Source of the DNA: Actinernus sp. WN-2022
Taxonomy: Eukaryota; Cnidaria; Anthozoa; Actiniaria; Actinernidae
Direction of reading: 5' to 3'
Length of the DNA stretch: 64,000 nucleotides
Assembly (NCBI GenBank): GCA_030867875.1
Contig: JAOWCC010000241.1
Span: forward strand, 1 to 64,000
The notes under the pieces were generated by a model. That model worked only from the letters and a program-made list of their open reading frames with translations. It was not told where the DNA came from and ran no database searches. The position numbers were made by a program, and so were the translations under genes. Of the stretch, positions 28,796 to 43,318 are shown piece after piece; the stretch's first letter is position 1, and the number at the start of each line of letters is the position of its first letter.

Positions 28796-31700
28796 AATCA
28801 GGAATGATGAATCAGGAATGGTGAATCAGGAATGATGAATCAGGAATCAGGAATGATGAATCAGGAATCAGGAAGCAGGAATGATGAATCAGGAATGATG
28901 AATGATGAATCAGGAATAATGAATCAGTAATGATGAATCAGGAATCAGGAATCAGGAATGATGAATCAGGAATCAGGAATCAGGAATGATGAATCAGGAA
29001 TGATGAATGACGAATCAGGAATGATGAATGATGAATCAGGAATGATGAATGATGAATGATGAATCAGGAATCAGGAATGATGAATCAGGAATAAGGAATG
29101 ATGAATCAGGAATGATGAATGATGTATCAGGAATCAGGAATGATGAATCAGGAAAGAGGAATGACGAATCAGGAATCAGGAATGGTGAATCATGAATCAG
29201 GAATGATGAATCAGGAATCAGGAATAATGAAACAGGAATCAGGAATGATGAATCAGGATTGATGAATCAGGAATGATGAATCAGGAATCAGGAATCAGGA
29301 GTGATTAATCAGGAATCAGGAATGATGAATCAAGAATCAGGAATGATGAATCAGGAATGAGGAATGATCAATCAGGAATGAGGAATGATGAATCAGGAAT
29401 GAGGAATGATGAATCAGGAATGAGGAATGATGAATCAGGAATGATGAATGATGAATCAGGAATCAGGAATGATGAATCAGGAATCAGGAATGATGAATCA
29501 GGAATGATGAATGATATATCAGGAATCAGGAATGATGAATCAGGAAAGAGGAATGACGAATCAGGAATCAGGAATTGTGAATCAGGAATCAGGAATCAGG
29601 AATGATGAATCAGGAATAAGGAATGATGAATCAGGAATGATGAATGATGAGTCAGGAATCAGGAATGATGAATCAGGAATGATGAATGATGAATCAGGAA
29701 TGATGAATGATGAATCAGGAATCAGGAATGATGAATGATGAATCAGGAATCAGCAATGATGAATCAGGAATGATGAATGATGAATCAGGAATGATGAATG
29801 ATGAATCAGGAATGATGAATCAGGAATCAGGAATGATGAATGATGAATCAGGAATCAGCAATGATGAATCAGGAATCAGGAATGATGAATCAGGAATGAT
29901 GAATCATGAATCAGGATTGATGAATCAGGAATGATGAATCAGGAATCAGGAATCAGGAGTGATTAATCAGGAATCAGGAATGATGAATCAAGAATCAGGA
30001 ATGATCAATCAGGAATGAGGAATGATCAATCAGGAATGAGGAATGATCAATCAGGAATCAGGAATGATGAATCAGGAATGATGAATGATCAATCAGGAAT
30101 GATGAATGATGAATCAGGAATCAGGAATGATGAATCAGGAATCAGGAATGATGAATCAGGAATGATGAATGATGTATCAGGAATCAGGAATGATGAATCA
30201 GGAAAGAGGAATGACGAATCAGGAATCAGGAATGGTGAATCATGAATCAGGAATCAGGAATAATGAAACAGGAATCAGGAATGATGAATCAGGAATGATG
30301 CATCAGGAATGATGAATCAGCAATCAGGAATGATGAATCAGGAATCAGCAATGATCAATCAGGAATGATGAATGATGAATCAGGAATGATGAATCAGGAA
30401 TCAGGAATGATGAATGACGAATCAGGAATCAGCAATGATGAATCAGGAATCAGGAATGATGAATCAGGAATGATGAATGATGAATCAGGAATGATGAATC
30501 AGGAATCAGGAATGATGAATGATGAATCAGGAATCAGCAATGATGAATCAGGAATCAGGAATGATGAATCAGGAATGATGAATGATGAATCAGGATTGAT
30601 GAATCAGGAATGATGAATCAGGAATCAGGAATCAGGAGTGATTAATCAGGAATCAGGAATGATGAATCAAGAATCAGGAATGATGAATCAGGAATGAGGA
30701 ATGATCAATCAGGAATGAGGAATGATCAATCAGGAATCAGGAATGATGAATCAGGAATGAGGAATGATCAATCAGGAATGATGAATGATCAATCAGGAAT
30801 CAGGAATGATGAATCAGGAATCAGGAATGATGAATCAGGAATGATGAATGATGTATCAGGAATCAGGAATGATGAATCAGGAATGATGAATGACGAATCA
30901 GGAATCAGCAATGATGAATCAGGAATCAGGAATGATGAATCAGGAATGATGAATGATGAATCAGGAATGATGAATCAGGAATCAGGAATGATGAATGATG
31001 AATCAGGAATCAGCAATGATGAATCAGGAATCAGGAATGATGAATCAGGAATGATGAATGATGAATCAGGATTGATGAATCAGGAATGATGAATCAGGAA
31101 TCAGGAATCAGGAGTGATTAATCAGGAATCAGGAATGATGAATCAAGAATCAGGAATGATGAATCAGGAATGAGGAATGATCAATCAGGAATGAGGAATG
31201 ATCAATCAGGAATCAGGAATGATGAATCAGGAATGAGGAATGATCAATCAGGAATGATGAATGATCAATCAGGAATCAGGAATGACGAATCAGGAATCAG
31301 GAATGGTGAATCATGAATCAGGAATCAGGAATAATGAAACAGGAATCAGGAATGATGAATCAGGAATGATGCATCAGGAATGATGAATCAGCAATCAGGA
31401 ATGATGAATCAGCAATCAGGAATGATGAATCAGCAATCAGGAATGATGAATCAGGAATGATGAATCAGGAATCAGGAATCAGGAGTGATTAATCAGGAAT
31501 CAGGAATGATGAATCAAGAATCAGGAATGATGAATCAGGAATGAGGAATGATCAATCAGGAATGAGGAATGATCAATCAGGAATCAGGAATGATGAATCA
31601 GGAATGAGGAATGATCAATCAGGAATGATGAATGATGAATCAGGAATCAGGAATCAGGAATGATGAATCAGGAATCAGGAATGATGAATCAGGAATGATG

Positions 31701-33940
31701 AATGATGTATCAGGAATCAGGAATGATGAATCAGGAAAGAGGAATGACGAATCAGGAATCAGGAATGGTGAATCATGAATCAGGAATCAGGAATAATGAA
31801 ACAGGAATCAGGAATGATGAATCAGGAATGATGCATCAGGAATGATGAATCAGCAATCAGGAATGATGAATCAGGAATCAGCAATGATCAATCAGGAATG
31901 ATGAATGATGAATCAGGAATGATGAATCAGGAATCAGGAATGATGAATGACGAATCAGGAATCAGCAATGATGAATCAGGAATCAGGAATGATGAATCAG
32001 GAATGATGAATGATGAATCAGGAATGATGAATCAGGAATCAGGAATGATGAATGATGAATCAGGAATCAGCAATGATGAATCAGGAATCAGGAATGATGA
32101 ATCAGGAATGATGAATGATGAATCAGGAATCAGGAATGATGAATCAGGAATCAGGAATCAGGAGTGATTAATCAGGAATCAGGAATGATGAATCAAGAAT
32201 CAGGAATGATGAATCAGGAATGAGGAATGATCAATCAGGAATGAGGAATGATCAATCAGGAATCAGGAATCAGGAATGATGAATCAGGAATGAGGAATGA
32301 TCAATCAGGAATGATGAATGATCAATCAGGAATCAGGAATGATGAATCAGGAATGATGAATGATGTATCAGGAATCAGGAATGATGAATCAGGAAAGAGG
32401 AATGACGAATCAGGAATCAGGAATGGTGAATCATGAATCAGGAATCAGGAATAATGAAACAGGAATCAGGAATGATGAATCAGGAATGATGCATCAGGAA
32501 TGATGAATCAGCAATCAGGAATGATGAATCAGGAATCAGCAATGATCAATCAGGAATGATGAATGATGAATCAGGAATGATGAATCAGGAATCAGGAATG
32601 ATGAATGACGAATCAGGAATCAGCAATGATGAATCAGGAATCAGGAATGATGAATCAGGAATCAGGAATCAGGAGTGATTAATCAGGAATCAGGAATGAT
32701 GAATCAGGAATCAGGAATGATGAATCAGGAATCAGGAATGATGAATCAGGAAAGAGGAATGATGAATCAGGAATCAGGAATGGTGAATCATGAATCAGGA
32801 ATGATGAATCAGGAATCAGGAATGATGAATCAGGAATCAGGAATGATGAATCAGGAATCAGGAATGATGAATCAGGAATCAGGAATGATGAATCAGGAAT
32901 CAGGAATGATGAATCAGGAATGGTGAATCAGGAATGATGAATCAGGAATCAGGAAGCAGGAATGATGAATCAGGAATGATGAATGATGAATCAGGAATAA
33001 TGAATCAGTAATGATGAATCAGGAATCAGGAATCAGGAATGATGAATCAGGAATCAGGAATCAGGAATGATGAATCAGGAATGATGAATGACGAATCAGG
33101 AATGATGAATGATGAATCAGGAATGATGAATGATGAATGATGAATCAGGAATCAGGAATGATGAATCAGGAATAAGGAATGATGAATCAGGAATGATGAA
33201 TGATGTATCAGGAATCAGGAATGATGAATCAGGAAAGAGGAATGACGAATCAGGAATCAGGAATGGTGAATCATGAATCAGGAATGATGAATCAGGAATC
33301 AGGAATAATGAAACAGGAATCAGGAATGATGAATCAGGAATGATGAATGATGAATCGGGAATGATGAATCAGGAATCAGGAATCAGGAATGATGAATCAG
33401 GAATGATGAATGATGAATCAGGAATGATGAATGATGAATCAGGAATGATGAATCAGGAATCAGGAATGATGAATGATGAATCAGGAATCAGCAATGATGA
33501 ATCAGGAATCAGGAATGATGAATCAGGAATGATGAATGATGAATCAGGATTGATGAATCAGGAATGATGAATCAGGAATCAGGAATCAGGGGTGATTAAT
33601 CAGGAATCAGGAATGATGAATCAAGAATCAGGAATGATGAATCAGGAATGAGGAATGATCAATCAGGAATGAGGAATGATCAATCAGGAATCAGGAATGA
33701 TGAATCAGGAATGAGGAATGATCAATCAGGAATGATGAATGATCAATCAGGAATCAGGAATGATGAATCAGGAATCAGGAATGATGAATCAGGAATGATG
33801 GATGATGTATCAGGAATCAGGAATGATGAATCAGGAATCAGGAATGATGAATGACGAATCAGGAATCAGCAATGATGAATCAGGAATCAGGAATGATGAA
33901 TCAGGAATGATGAATCAGCAATCAGGAATCAGGAATCAGG
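28572..33940. repeat. Domain II unit a (5,369 bp)
   Basis: This is collinear with 33,941-39,496. The offset is 5,369 bp (767 heptamers) from 28,572 to about 31,100 and 5,361 bp after that. The drop of 8 is one heptamer (three Q units near 31,650 against two in unit b) plus the one-base deletion of unit b at 36,475. Unit a lacks 196 bp (28 heptamers) near 33,840 that units b and d contain, which removes an AAAGAGG-AATGACG segment. Each complete unit starts with a class 2 module and has a second one about 4.1 kb in (here 32,674). Confidence 0.85.
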
Positions 33941-36474
33941 AGTGATTAATCAGGAATCAGGAATGATGAATCAGGAATCAGGAATGATGAATCAGGAATC
34001 AGGAATGATGAATCAGGAAAGAGGAATGATGAATCAGGAATCAGGAATGGTGAATCATGAATCAGGAATGATGAATCAGGAATCAGGAATGATGAATCAG
34101 GAATCAGGAATGATGAATCAGGAATCAGGAATGATGAATCAGGAATCATGAATGATGAATCAGGAATCAGGAATGATGAATCAGGAATGGTGAATCAGGA
34201 ATGATGAATCAGGAATCAGGAATGATGAATCAGGAATCAGGAAGCAGGAATGATGAATCAGGAATGATGAATGATGAATCAGGAATAATGAATCAGTAAT
34301 GATGAATCAGGAATCAGGAATCAGGAATGATGAATCAGGAATCAGGAATCAGGAATGATGAATCAGGAATGATGAATGACGAATCAGGAATGATGAATGA
34401 TGAATCAGGAATGATGAATGATGAATGATGAATCAGGAATCAGGAATGATGAATCAGGAATAAGGAATGATGAATCAGGAATGATGAATGATGTATCAGG
34501 AATCAGGAATGATGAATCAGGAAAGAGGAATGACGAATCAGGAATCAGGAATGGTGAATCATGAATCAGGAATGATGAATCAGGAATCAGGAATAATGAA
34601 ACAGGAATCAGGAATGATGAATCAGGATTGATGAATCAGGAATGATGAATCAGGAATCAGGAATCAGGAGTGATTAATCAGGAATCAGGAATGATGAATC
34701 AAGAATCAGGAATGATGAATCAGGAATGAGGAATGATCAATCAGGAATGAGGAATGATGAATCAGGAATGAGGAATGATGAATCAGGAATGAGGAATGAT
34801 GAATCAGGAATGATGAATGATGAATCAGGAATCAGGAATGATGAATCAGGAATCAGGAATGATGAATCAGGAATGATGAATGATATATCAGGAATCAGGA
34901 ATGATGAATCAGGAAAGAGGAATGACGAATCAGGAATCAGGAATTGTGAATCAGGAATCAGGAATCAGGAATGATGAATCAGGAATAAGGAATGATGAAT
35001 CAGGAATGATGAATGATGAGTCAGGAATCAGGAATGATGAATCAGGAATGATGAATGATGAATCAGGAATGATGAATGATGAATCAGGAATCAGGAATGA
35101 TGAATGATGAATCAGGAATCAGCAATGATGAATCAGGAATGATGAATGATGAATCAGGAATGATGAATGATGAATCAGGAATGATGAATCAGGAATCAGG
35201 AATGATGAATGATGAATCAGGAATCAGCAATGATGAATCAGGAATCAGGAATGATGAATCAGGAATGATGAATCATGAATCAGGATTGATGAATCAGGAA
35301 TGATGAATCAGGAATCAGGAATCAGGAGTGATTAATCAGGAATCAGGAATGATGAATCAAGAATCAGGAATGATCAATCAGGAATGAGGAATGATCAATC
35401 AGGAATGAGGAATGATCAATCAGGAATCAGGAATGATGAATCAGGAATGATGAATGATCAATCAGGAATGATGAATGATGAATCAGGAATCAGGAATGAT
35501 GAATCAGGAATCAGGAATGATGAATCAGGAATGATGAATGATGTATCAGGAATCAGGAATGATGAATCAGGAAAGAGGAATGACGAATCAGGAATCAGGA
35601 ATGGTGAATCATGAATCAGGAATCAGGAATAATGAAACAGGAATCAGGAATGATGAATCAGGAATGATGCATCAGGAATGATGAATCAGCAATCAGGAAT
35701 GATGAATCAGGAATCAGCAATGATCAATCAGGAATGATGAATGATGAATCAGGAATGATGAATCAGGAATCAGGAATGATGAATGACGAATCAGGAATCA
35801 GCAATGATGAATCAGGAATCAGGAATGATGAATCAGGAATGATGAATGATGAATCAGGAATGATGAATCAGGAATCAGGAATGATGAATGATGAATCAGG
35901 AATCAGCAATGATGAATCAGGAATCAGGAATGATGAATCAGGAATGATGAATGATGAATCAGGATTGATGAATCAGGAATGATGAATCAGGAATCAGGAA
36001 TCAGGAGTGATTAATCAGGAATCAGGAATGATGAATCAAGAATCAGGAATGATGAATCAGGAATGAGGAATGATCAATCAGGAATGAGGAATGATCAATC
36101 AGGAATCAGGAATGATGAATCAGGAATGAGGAATGATCAATCAGGAATGATGAATGATCAATCAGGAATCAGGAATGATGAATCAGGAATCAGGAATGAT
36201 GAATCAGGAATGATGAATGATGTATCAGGAATCAGGAATGATGAATCAGGAATGATGAATGACGAATCAGGAATCAGCAATTATGAATCAGGAATCAGGA
36301 ATGATGAATCAGGAATGATGAATGATGAATCAGGAATGATGAATCAGGAATCAGGAATGATGAATGATGAATCAGGAATCAGCAATGATGAATCAGGAAT
36401 CAGGAATGATGAATCAGGAATGATGAATGATGAATCAGGATTGATGAATCAGGAATGATGAATCAGGAATCAGG

Positions 36475-36480
36475 ATCAGG
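36475..36480 (+). other. Single-base deletion: six-base unit ATCAGG
   Basis: Three consecutive Q units precede AGTGATT in sister copies. Here the third reads ATCAGG, one A short. The register of every later landmark shifts by one base. The equivalent place in copy B (near 45,153) has the full AATCAGG. Confidence 0.93.
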
Positions 36481-39238
36481 AGTGATTAATCAGGAATCAG
36501 GAATGATGAATCAAGAATCAGGAATGATGAATCAGGAATGAGGAATGATCAATCAGGAATGAGGAATGATCAATCAGGAATCAGGAATGATGAATCAGGA
36601 ATGAGGAATGATCAATCAGGAATGATGAATGATCAATCAGGAATCAGGAATGACGAATCAGGAATCAGGAATGGTGAATCATGAATCAGGAATCAGGAAT
36701 AATGAAACAGGAATCAGGAATGATGAATCAGGAATGATGCATCAGGAATGATGAATCAGCAATCAGGAATGATGAATCAGCAATCAGGAATGATGAATCA
36801 GCAATCAGGAATGATGAATCAGGAATGATGAATCAGGAATCAGGAATCAGGAGTGATTAATCAGGAATCAGGAATGATGAATCAAGAATCAGGAATGATG
36901 AATCAGGAATGAGGAATGATCAATCAGGAATGAGGAATGATCAATCAGGAATCAGGAATGATGAATCAGGAATGAGGAATGATCAATCAGGAATGATGAA
37001 TGATGAATCAGGAATCAGGAATGATGAATCAGGAATCAGGAATGATGAATCAGGAATGATGAATGATGTATCAGGAATCAGGAATGATGAATCAGGAAAG
37101 AGGAATGACGAATCAGGAATCAGGAATGGTGAATCATGAATCAGGAATCAGGAATAATGAAACAGGAATCAGGAATGATGAATCAGGAATGATGCATCAG
37201 GAATGATGAATCAGCAATCAGGAATGATGAATCAGGAATCAGCAATGATCAATCAGGAATGATGAATGATGAATCAGGAATGATGAATCAGGAATCAGGA
37301 ATGATGAATGACGAATCAGGAATCAGCAATGATGAATCAGGAATCAGGAATGATGAATCAGGAATGATGAATGATGAATCAGGAATGATGAATCAGGAAT
37401 CAGGAATGATGAATGATGAATCAGGAATCAGCAATGATGAATCAGGAATCAGGAATGATGAATCAGGAATGATGAATGATGAATCAGGAATCAGGAATGA
37501 TGAATCAGGAATCAGGAATCAGGAGTGATTAATCAGGAATCAGGAATGATGAATCAAGAATCAGGAATGATGAATCAGGAATGAGGAATGATCAATCAGG
37601 AATGAGGAATGATCAATCAGGAATCAGGAATCAGGAATGATGAATCAGGAATGAGGAATGATCAATCAGGAATGATGAATGATCAATCAGGAATCAGGAA
37701 TGATGAATCAGGAATGATGAATGATGTATCAGGAATCAGGAATGATGAATCAGGAAAGAGGAATGACGAATCAGGAATCAGGAATGGTGAATCATGAATC
37801 AGGAATCAGGAATAATGAAACAGGAATCAGGAATGATGAATCAGGAATGATGCATCAGGAATGATGAATCAGCAATCAGGAATGATGAATCAGGAATCAG
37901 CAATGATCAATCAGGAATGATGAATGATGAATCAGGAATGATGAATCAGGAATCAGGAATGATGAATGACGAATCAGGAATCAGCAATGATGAATCAGGA
38001 ATCAGGAATGATGAATCAGGAAACAGGAATCAGGAGTGATTAATCAGGAATCAGGAATGATGAATCAGGAATCAGGAATGATGAATCAGGAATCAGGAAT
38101 GATGAATCAGGAAAGAGGAATGATGAATCAGGAATCAGGAATGGTGAATCATGAATCAGGAATGATGAATCAGGAATCAGGAATGATGAATCAGGAATCA
38201 GGAATGATGAATCAGGAATCAGGAATGATGAATCAGGAATCATGAATGATGAATCAGGAATCAGGAATGATGAATCAGGAATGGTGAATCAGGAATGATG
38301 AATCAGGAATCAGGAAGCAGGAATGATGAATCAGGAATGATGAATGATGAATCAGGAATAATGAATCAGTAATGATGAATCAGGAATCAGGAATCAGGAA
38401 TGATGAATCAGGAATCAGGAATCAGGAATGATGAATCAGGAATGATGAATGACGAATCAGGAATGATGAATGATGAATCAGGAATGATGAATGATGAATG
38501 ATGAATCAGGAATCAGGAATGATGAATCAGGAATAAGGAATGATGAATCAGGAATGATGAATGATGTATCAGGAATCAGGAATGATGAATCAGGAAAGAG
38601 GAATGACGAATCAGGAATCAGGAATGGTGAATCATGAATCAGGAATGATGAATCAGGAATCAGGAATAATGAAACAGGAATCAGGAATGATGAATCAGGA
38701 ATGATGAATGATGAATCGGGAATGATGAATCAGGAATCAGGAATCAGGAATGATGAATCAGGAATGATGAATGATGAATCAGGAATGATGAATGATGAAT
38801 CAGGAATGATGAATCAGGAATCAGGAATGATGAATGATGAATCAGGAATCAGCAATGATGAATCAGGAATCAGGAATGATGAATCAGGAATGATGAATGA
38901 TGAATCAGGATTGATGAATCAGGAATGATGAATCAGGAATCAGGAATCAGGGGTGATTAATCAGGAATCAGGAATGATGAATCAAGAATCAGGAATGATG
39001 AATCAGGAATGAGGAATGATCAATCAGGAATGAGGAATGATCAATCAGGAATCAGGAATGATGAATCAGGAATGAGGAATGATCAATCAGGAATGATGAA
39101 TGATCAATCAGGAATCAGGAATGATGAATCAGGAATCAGGAATGATGAATCAGGAATGATGAATGATGTATCAGGAATCAGGAATGATGAATCAGGAAAG
39201 AGGAATGACGAATCAGGAATCAGGAATGGTGAATCATG

Positions 39239-39244
39239 AACAGG
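39239..39244 (+). other. Single-base deletion: six-base unit AACAGG
   Basis: After AATCATG this unit reads AACAGG, with T missing from AATCAGG. The spacing of class 2 modules 38,035 to 39,497 is 1,462 bp, against 1,463 bp (209 heptamers) for 46,714 to 48,177 in the sister copy, which confirms the loss. Confidence 0.93.
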
Positions 39245-39496
39245 AATCAGGAATAATGAAACAGGAATCAGGAATGATGAATCAGGAATGATGCATCAGG
39301 AATGATGAATCAGCAATCAGGAATGATGAATCAGGAATCAGCAATGATCAATCAGGAATGATGAATGATGAATCAGGAATGATGAATCAGGAATCAGGAA
39401 TGATGAATGACGAATCAGGAATCAGCAATGATGAATCAGGAATCAGGAATGATGAATCAGGAATGATGAATCAGCAATCAGGAATCAGGAATCAGG

Positions 39497-42400
39497 AGTG
39501 ATTAATCAGGAATCAGGAATGATGAATCAGGAATCAGGAATGATGAATCAGGAATCAGGAATGATGAATCAGGAAAGAGGAATGATGAATCAGGAATCAG
39601 GAATGGTGAATCATGAATCAGGAATGATGAATCAGGAATCAGGAATGATGAATCAGGAATCAGGAATGATGAATCAGGAATCAGGAATGATGAATCAGGA
39701 ATCATGAATGATGAATCAGGAATCAGGAATGATGAATCAGGAATGGTGAATCAGGAATGATGAATCAGGAATCAGGAATGATGAATCAGGAATCAGGAAG
39801 CAGGAATGATGAATCAGGAATGATGAATGATGAATCAGGAATAATGAATCAGTAATGATGAATCAGGAATCAGGAATCAGGAATGATGAATCAGGAATCA
39901 GGAATCAGGAATGATGAATCAGGAATGATGAATGACGAATCAGGAATGATGAATGATGAATCAGGAATGATGAATGATGAATGATGAATCAGGAATCAGG
40001 AATGATGAATCAGGAATAAGGAATGATGAATCAGGAATGATGAATGATGTATCAGGAATCAGGAATGATGAATCAGGAAAGAGGAATGACGAATCAGGAA
40101 TCAGGAATGGTGAATCATGAATCAGGAATGATGAATCAGGAATCAGGAATAATGAAACAGGAATCAGGAATGATGAATCAGGATTGATGAATCAGGAATG
40201 ATGAATCAGGAATCAGGAATCAGGAGTGATTGATCAGGAATCAGGAATGATGAATCAAGAATCAGGAATGATGAATCAGGAATGAGGAATGATCAATCAG
40301 GAATGAGGAATGATGAATCAGGAATGAGGAATGATGAATCAGGAATGAGGAATGATGAATCAGGAATGATGAATGATGAATCAGGAATCAGGAATGATGA
40401 ATCAGGAATCAGGAATGATGAATCAGGAATGATGAATGATATATCAGGAATCAGGAATGATGAATCAGGAAAGAGGAATGACGAATCAGGAATCAGGAAT
40501 TGTGAATCAGGAATCAGGAATCAGGAATGATGAATCAGGAATAAGGAATGATGAATCAGGAATGATGAATGATGAGTCAGGAATCAGGAATGATGAATGA
40601 TGAATCAGGAATCAGGAATGATGAATGATGAATCAGGAATCAGCAATGATGAATCAGGAATGATGAATGATGAATCAGGAATGATGAATGATGAATCAGG
40701 AATGATGAATCAGGAATCAGGAATGATGAATGATGAATCAGGAATCAGCAATGATGAATCAGGAATCAGGAATGATGAATCAGGAATGATGAATCATGAA
40801 TCAGGATTGATGAATCAGGAATGATGAATCAGGAATCAGGAATCAGGAGTGATTAATCAGGAATCAGGAATGATGAATCAAGAATCAGGAATGATCAATC
40901 AGGAATGAGGAATGATCAATCAGGAATGAGGAATGATCAATCAGGAATCAGGAATGATGAATCAGGAATGATGAATGATCAATCAGGAATGATGAATGAT
41001 GAATCAGGAATCAGGAATGATGAATCAGGAATCAGGAATGATGAATCAGGAATGATGAATGATGTATCAGGAATCAGGAATGATGAATCAGGAAAGAGGA
41101 ATGACGAATCAGGAATCAGGAATGGTGAATCATGAATCAGGAATCAGGAATAATGAAACAGGAATCAGGAATGATGAATCAGGAATGATGCATCAGGAAT
41201 GATGAATCAGCAATCAGGAATGATGAATCAGGAATCAGCAATGATCAATCAGGAATGATGAATGATGAATCAGGAATGATGAATCAGGAATCAGGAATGA
41301 TGAATGACGAATCAGGAATCAGCAATGATGAATCAGGAATCAGGAATGATGAATCAGGAATGATGAATGATGAATCAGGAATGATGAATCAGGAATCAGG
41401 AATGATGAATGATGAATCAGGAATCAGCAATGATGAATCAGGAATCAGGAATGATGAATCAGGAATGATGAATGATGAATCAGGATTGATGAATCAGGAA
41501 TGATGAATCAGGAATCAGGAATCAGGAGTGATTAATCAGGAATCAGGAATGATGAATCAAGAATCAGGAATGATGAATCAGGAATGAGGAATGATCAATC
41601 AGGAATCAGGAATGATCAATCAGGAATCAGGAATGATGAATCAGGAATGAGGAATGATCAATCAGGAATGATGAATGATCAATCAGGAATCAGGAATGAT
41701 GAATCAGGAATCAGGAATGATGAATCAGGAATGATGAATGATGTATCAGGAATCAGGAATGATGAATCAGGAATGATGAATGACGAATCAGGAATCAGCA
41801 ATGATGAATCAGGAATCAGGAATGATGAATCAGGAATGATGAATGATGAATCAGGAATGATGAATCAGGAATCAGGAATGATGAATGATGAATCAGGAAT
41901 CAGCAATGATGAATCAGGAATCAGGAATGATGAATCAGGAATGATGAATGATGAATCAGGATTGATGAATCAGGAATGATGAATCAGGAATCAGGAATCA
42001 GGAGTGATTAATCAGGAATCAGGAATGATGAATCAAGAATCAGGAATGATGAAGCAGGAATGAGGAATGATCAATCAGGAATGAGGAATGATCAATCAGG
42101 AATCAGGAATGATGAATCAGGAATGAGGAATGATCAATCAGGAATGATGAATGATCAATCAGGAATCAGGAATGATGAATCAGGAATCAGGAATGATGAA
42201 TCAGGAATGATGAATGATGTATCAGGAATCAGGAATGATGAATCAGGAAAGAGGAATGACGAATCAGGAATCAGGAATGGTGAATCATGAATCAGGAATC
42301 AGGAATAATGAAACAGGAATCAGGAATGATGAATCAGGAATGATGCATCAGGAATGATGAATCAGCAATCAGGAATGATGAATCAGCAATCAGGAATGAT

Positions 42401-43003
42401 GAATCATGAATCAGGTTTGATGAATCAGGAATGATGAATCAGGAATCAGGAATCAGGAGTGATTAATCAGGAATCAGGAATGATGAATCAAGAATCAGGA
42501 ATGATGAATCAGGAATGAGGAATGATCAATCAGGAATGAGGAATGATCAATCAGGAATCAGGAATGATGAATCAGGAATGAGGAATGATCAATCAGGAAT
42601 GATGAATGATGAATCAGGAATCAGGAATGATGAATCAGGAATCAGGAATGATGAATCAGGAATGATGAATGATGTATCAGGAATCAGGAATGATGAATCA
42701 GGAAAGAGGAATGACGAATCAGGAATCAGGAATGGTGAATCATGAATCAGGAATCAGGAATAATGAAACAGGAATCAGGAATGATGAATCAGGAATGATG
42801 CATCAGGAATGATGAATCAGCAATCAGGAATGATGAATCAGGAATCAGCAATGATCAATCAGGAATGATGAATGATGAATCAGGAATGATGAATCAGGAA
42901 TCAGGAATGATGAATGACGAATCAGGAATCAGCAATGATGAATCAGGAATCAGGAATGATGAATCAGGAATGATGAATCAGGAATCAGGAATCAGGAATC
43001 AGG
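39497..43003. repeat. Domain II unit c (partial, about 3.5 kb)
   Basis: This matches unit b from 33,941 at offsets of 5,556 bp and then 5,521 bp, so it lacks 35 bp (five heptamers) near 40,590. It carries private variants that recur 8,680 bp later in unit e: AGTGATT followed by GATCAGG (40,225 and 48,905), AAGCAGG near 42,052 and 50,732, and a TTTGATG unit near 42,416 and 51,096. The unit ends early at the junction near 42,979. Confidence 0.8.
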
Positions 43004-43318
43004 AGTGATTAATCAGGAATGATGAATGATGTATCAGGAATCAGGAATGATGAATCAGGAAAGAGGAATCACGAATCAGGAATCAGGAATGGTGAATCAT
43101 GAATCAGGAATCAGGAATAATGAAACAGGAATCAGGAATGATGAATCAGGAATGATGCATCAGCAATCAGGAATGATGAATCAGGAATCAGCAATGATCA
43201 ATCAGGAATGATGAATGATGAATCAGGAATGATGAATCAGGAATCAGGAATGATGAATGACGAATCAGGAATGAGGAATGATCAATCAGGAATGAGGAAT
43301 GATGAATCAGGAATGAGG
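42979..43318. repeat. 340-bp junction between the 8,680-bp copies
   Basis: This is the only stretch between the two large copies. It starts at the base where copy A stops matching copy B, holds a class 3 module (AGTGATT at 43,004, with AATCACG near 43,068) and ends with two AATGAGG-D-Q runs near 43,296-43,332 that lead into the AGTGATT at 43,347. The module is cut short compared with other class 3 copies such as 18,513 and 26,437. Confidence 0.75.

Larger units (their letters stand above)
33941..39496. repeat. Domain II unit b (5,556 bp)
   Basis: Second 5.4-kb unit, with class 2 modules at 33,941 and 38,035. It contains both single-base deletions found in the window. From 34,641 on it forms the left part of the 8,680-bp duplication. 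AGTGATT landmarks are at 34,669, 35,327, 36,006, 36,481, 36,852, 37,524 and 39,497 (the start of the next unit), with a GGTGATT version at 38,952. Confidence 0.85.
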
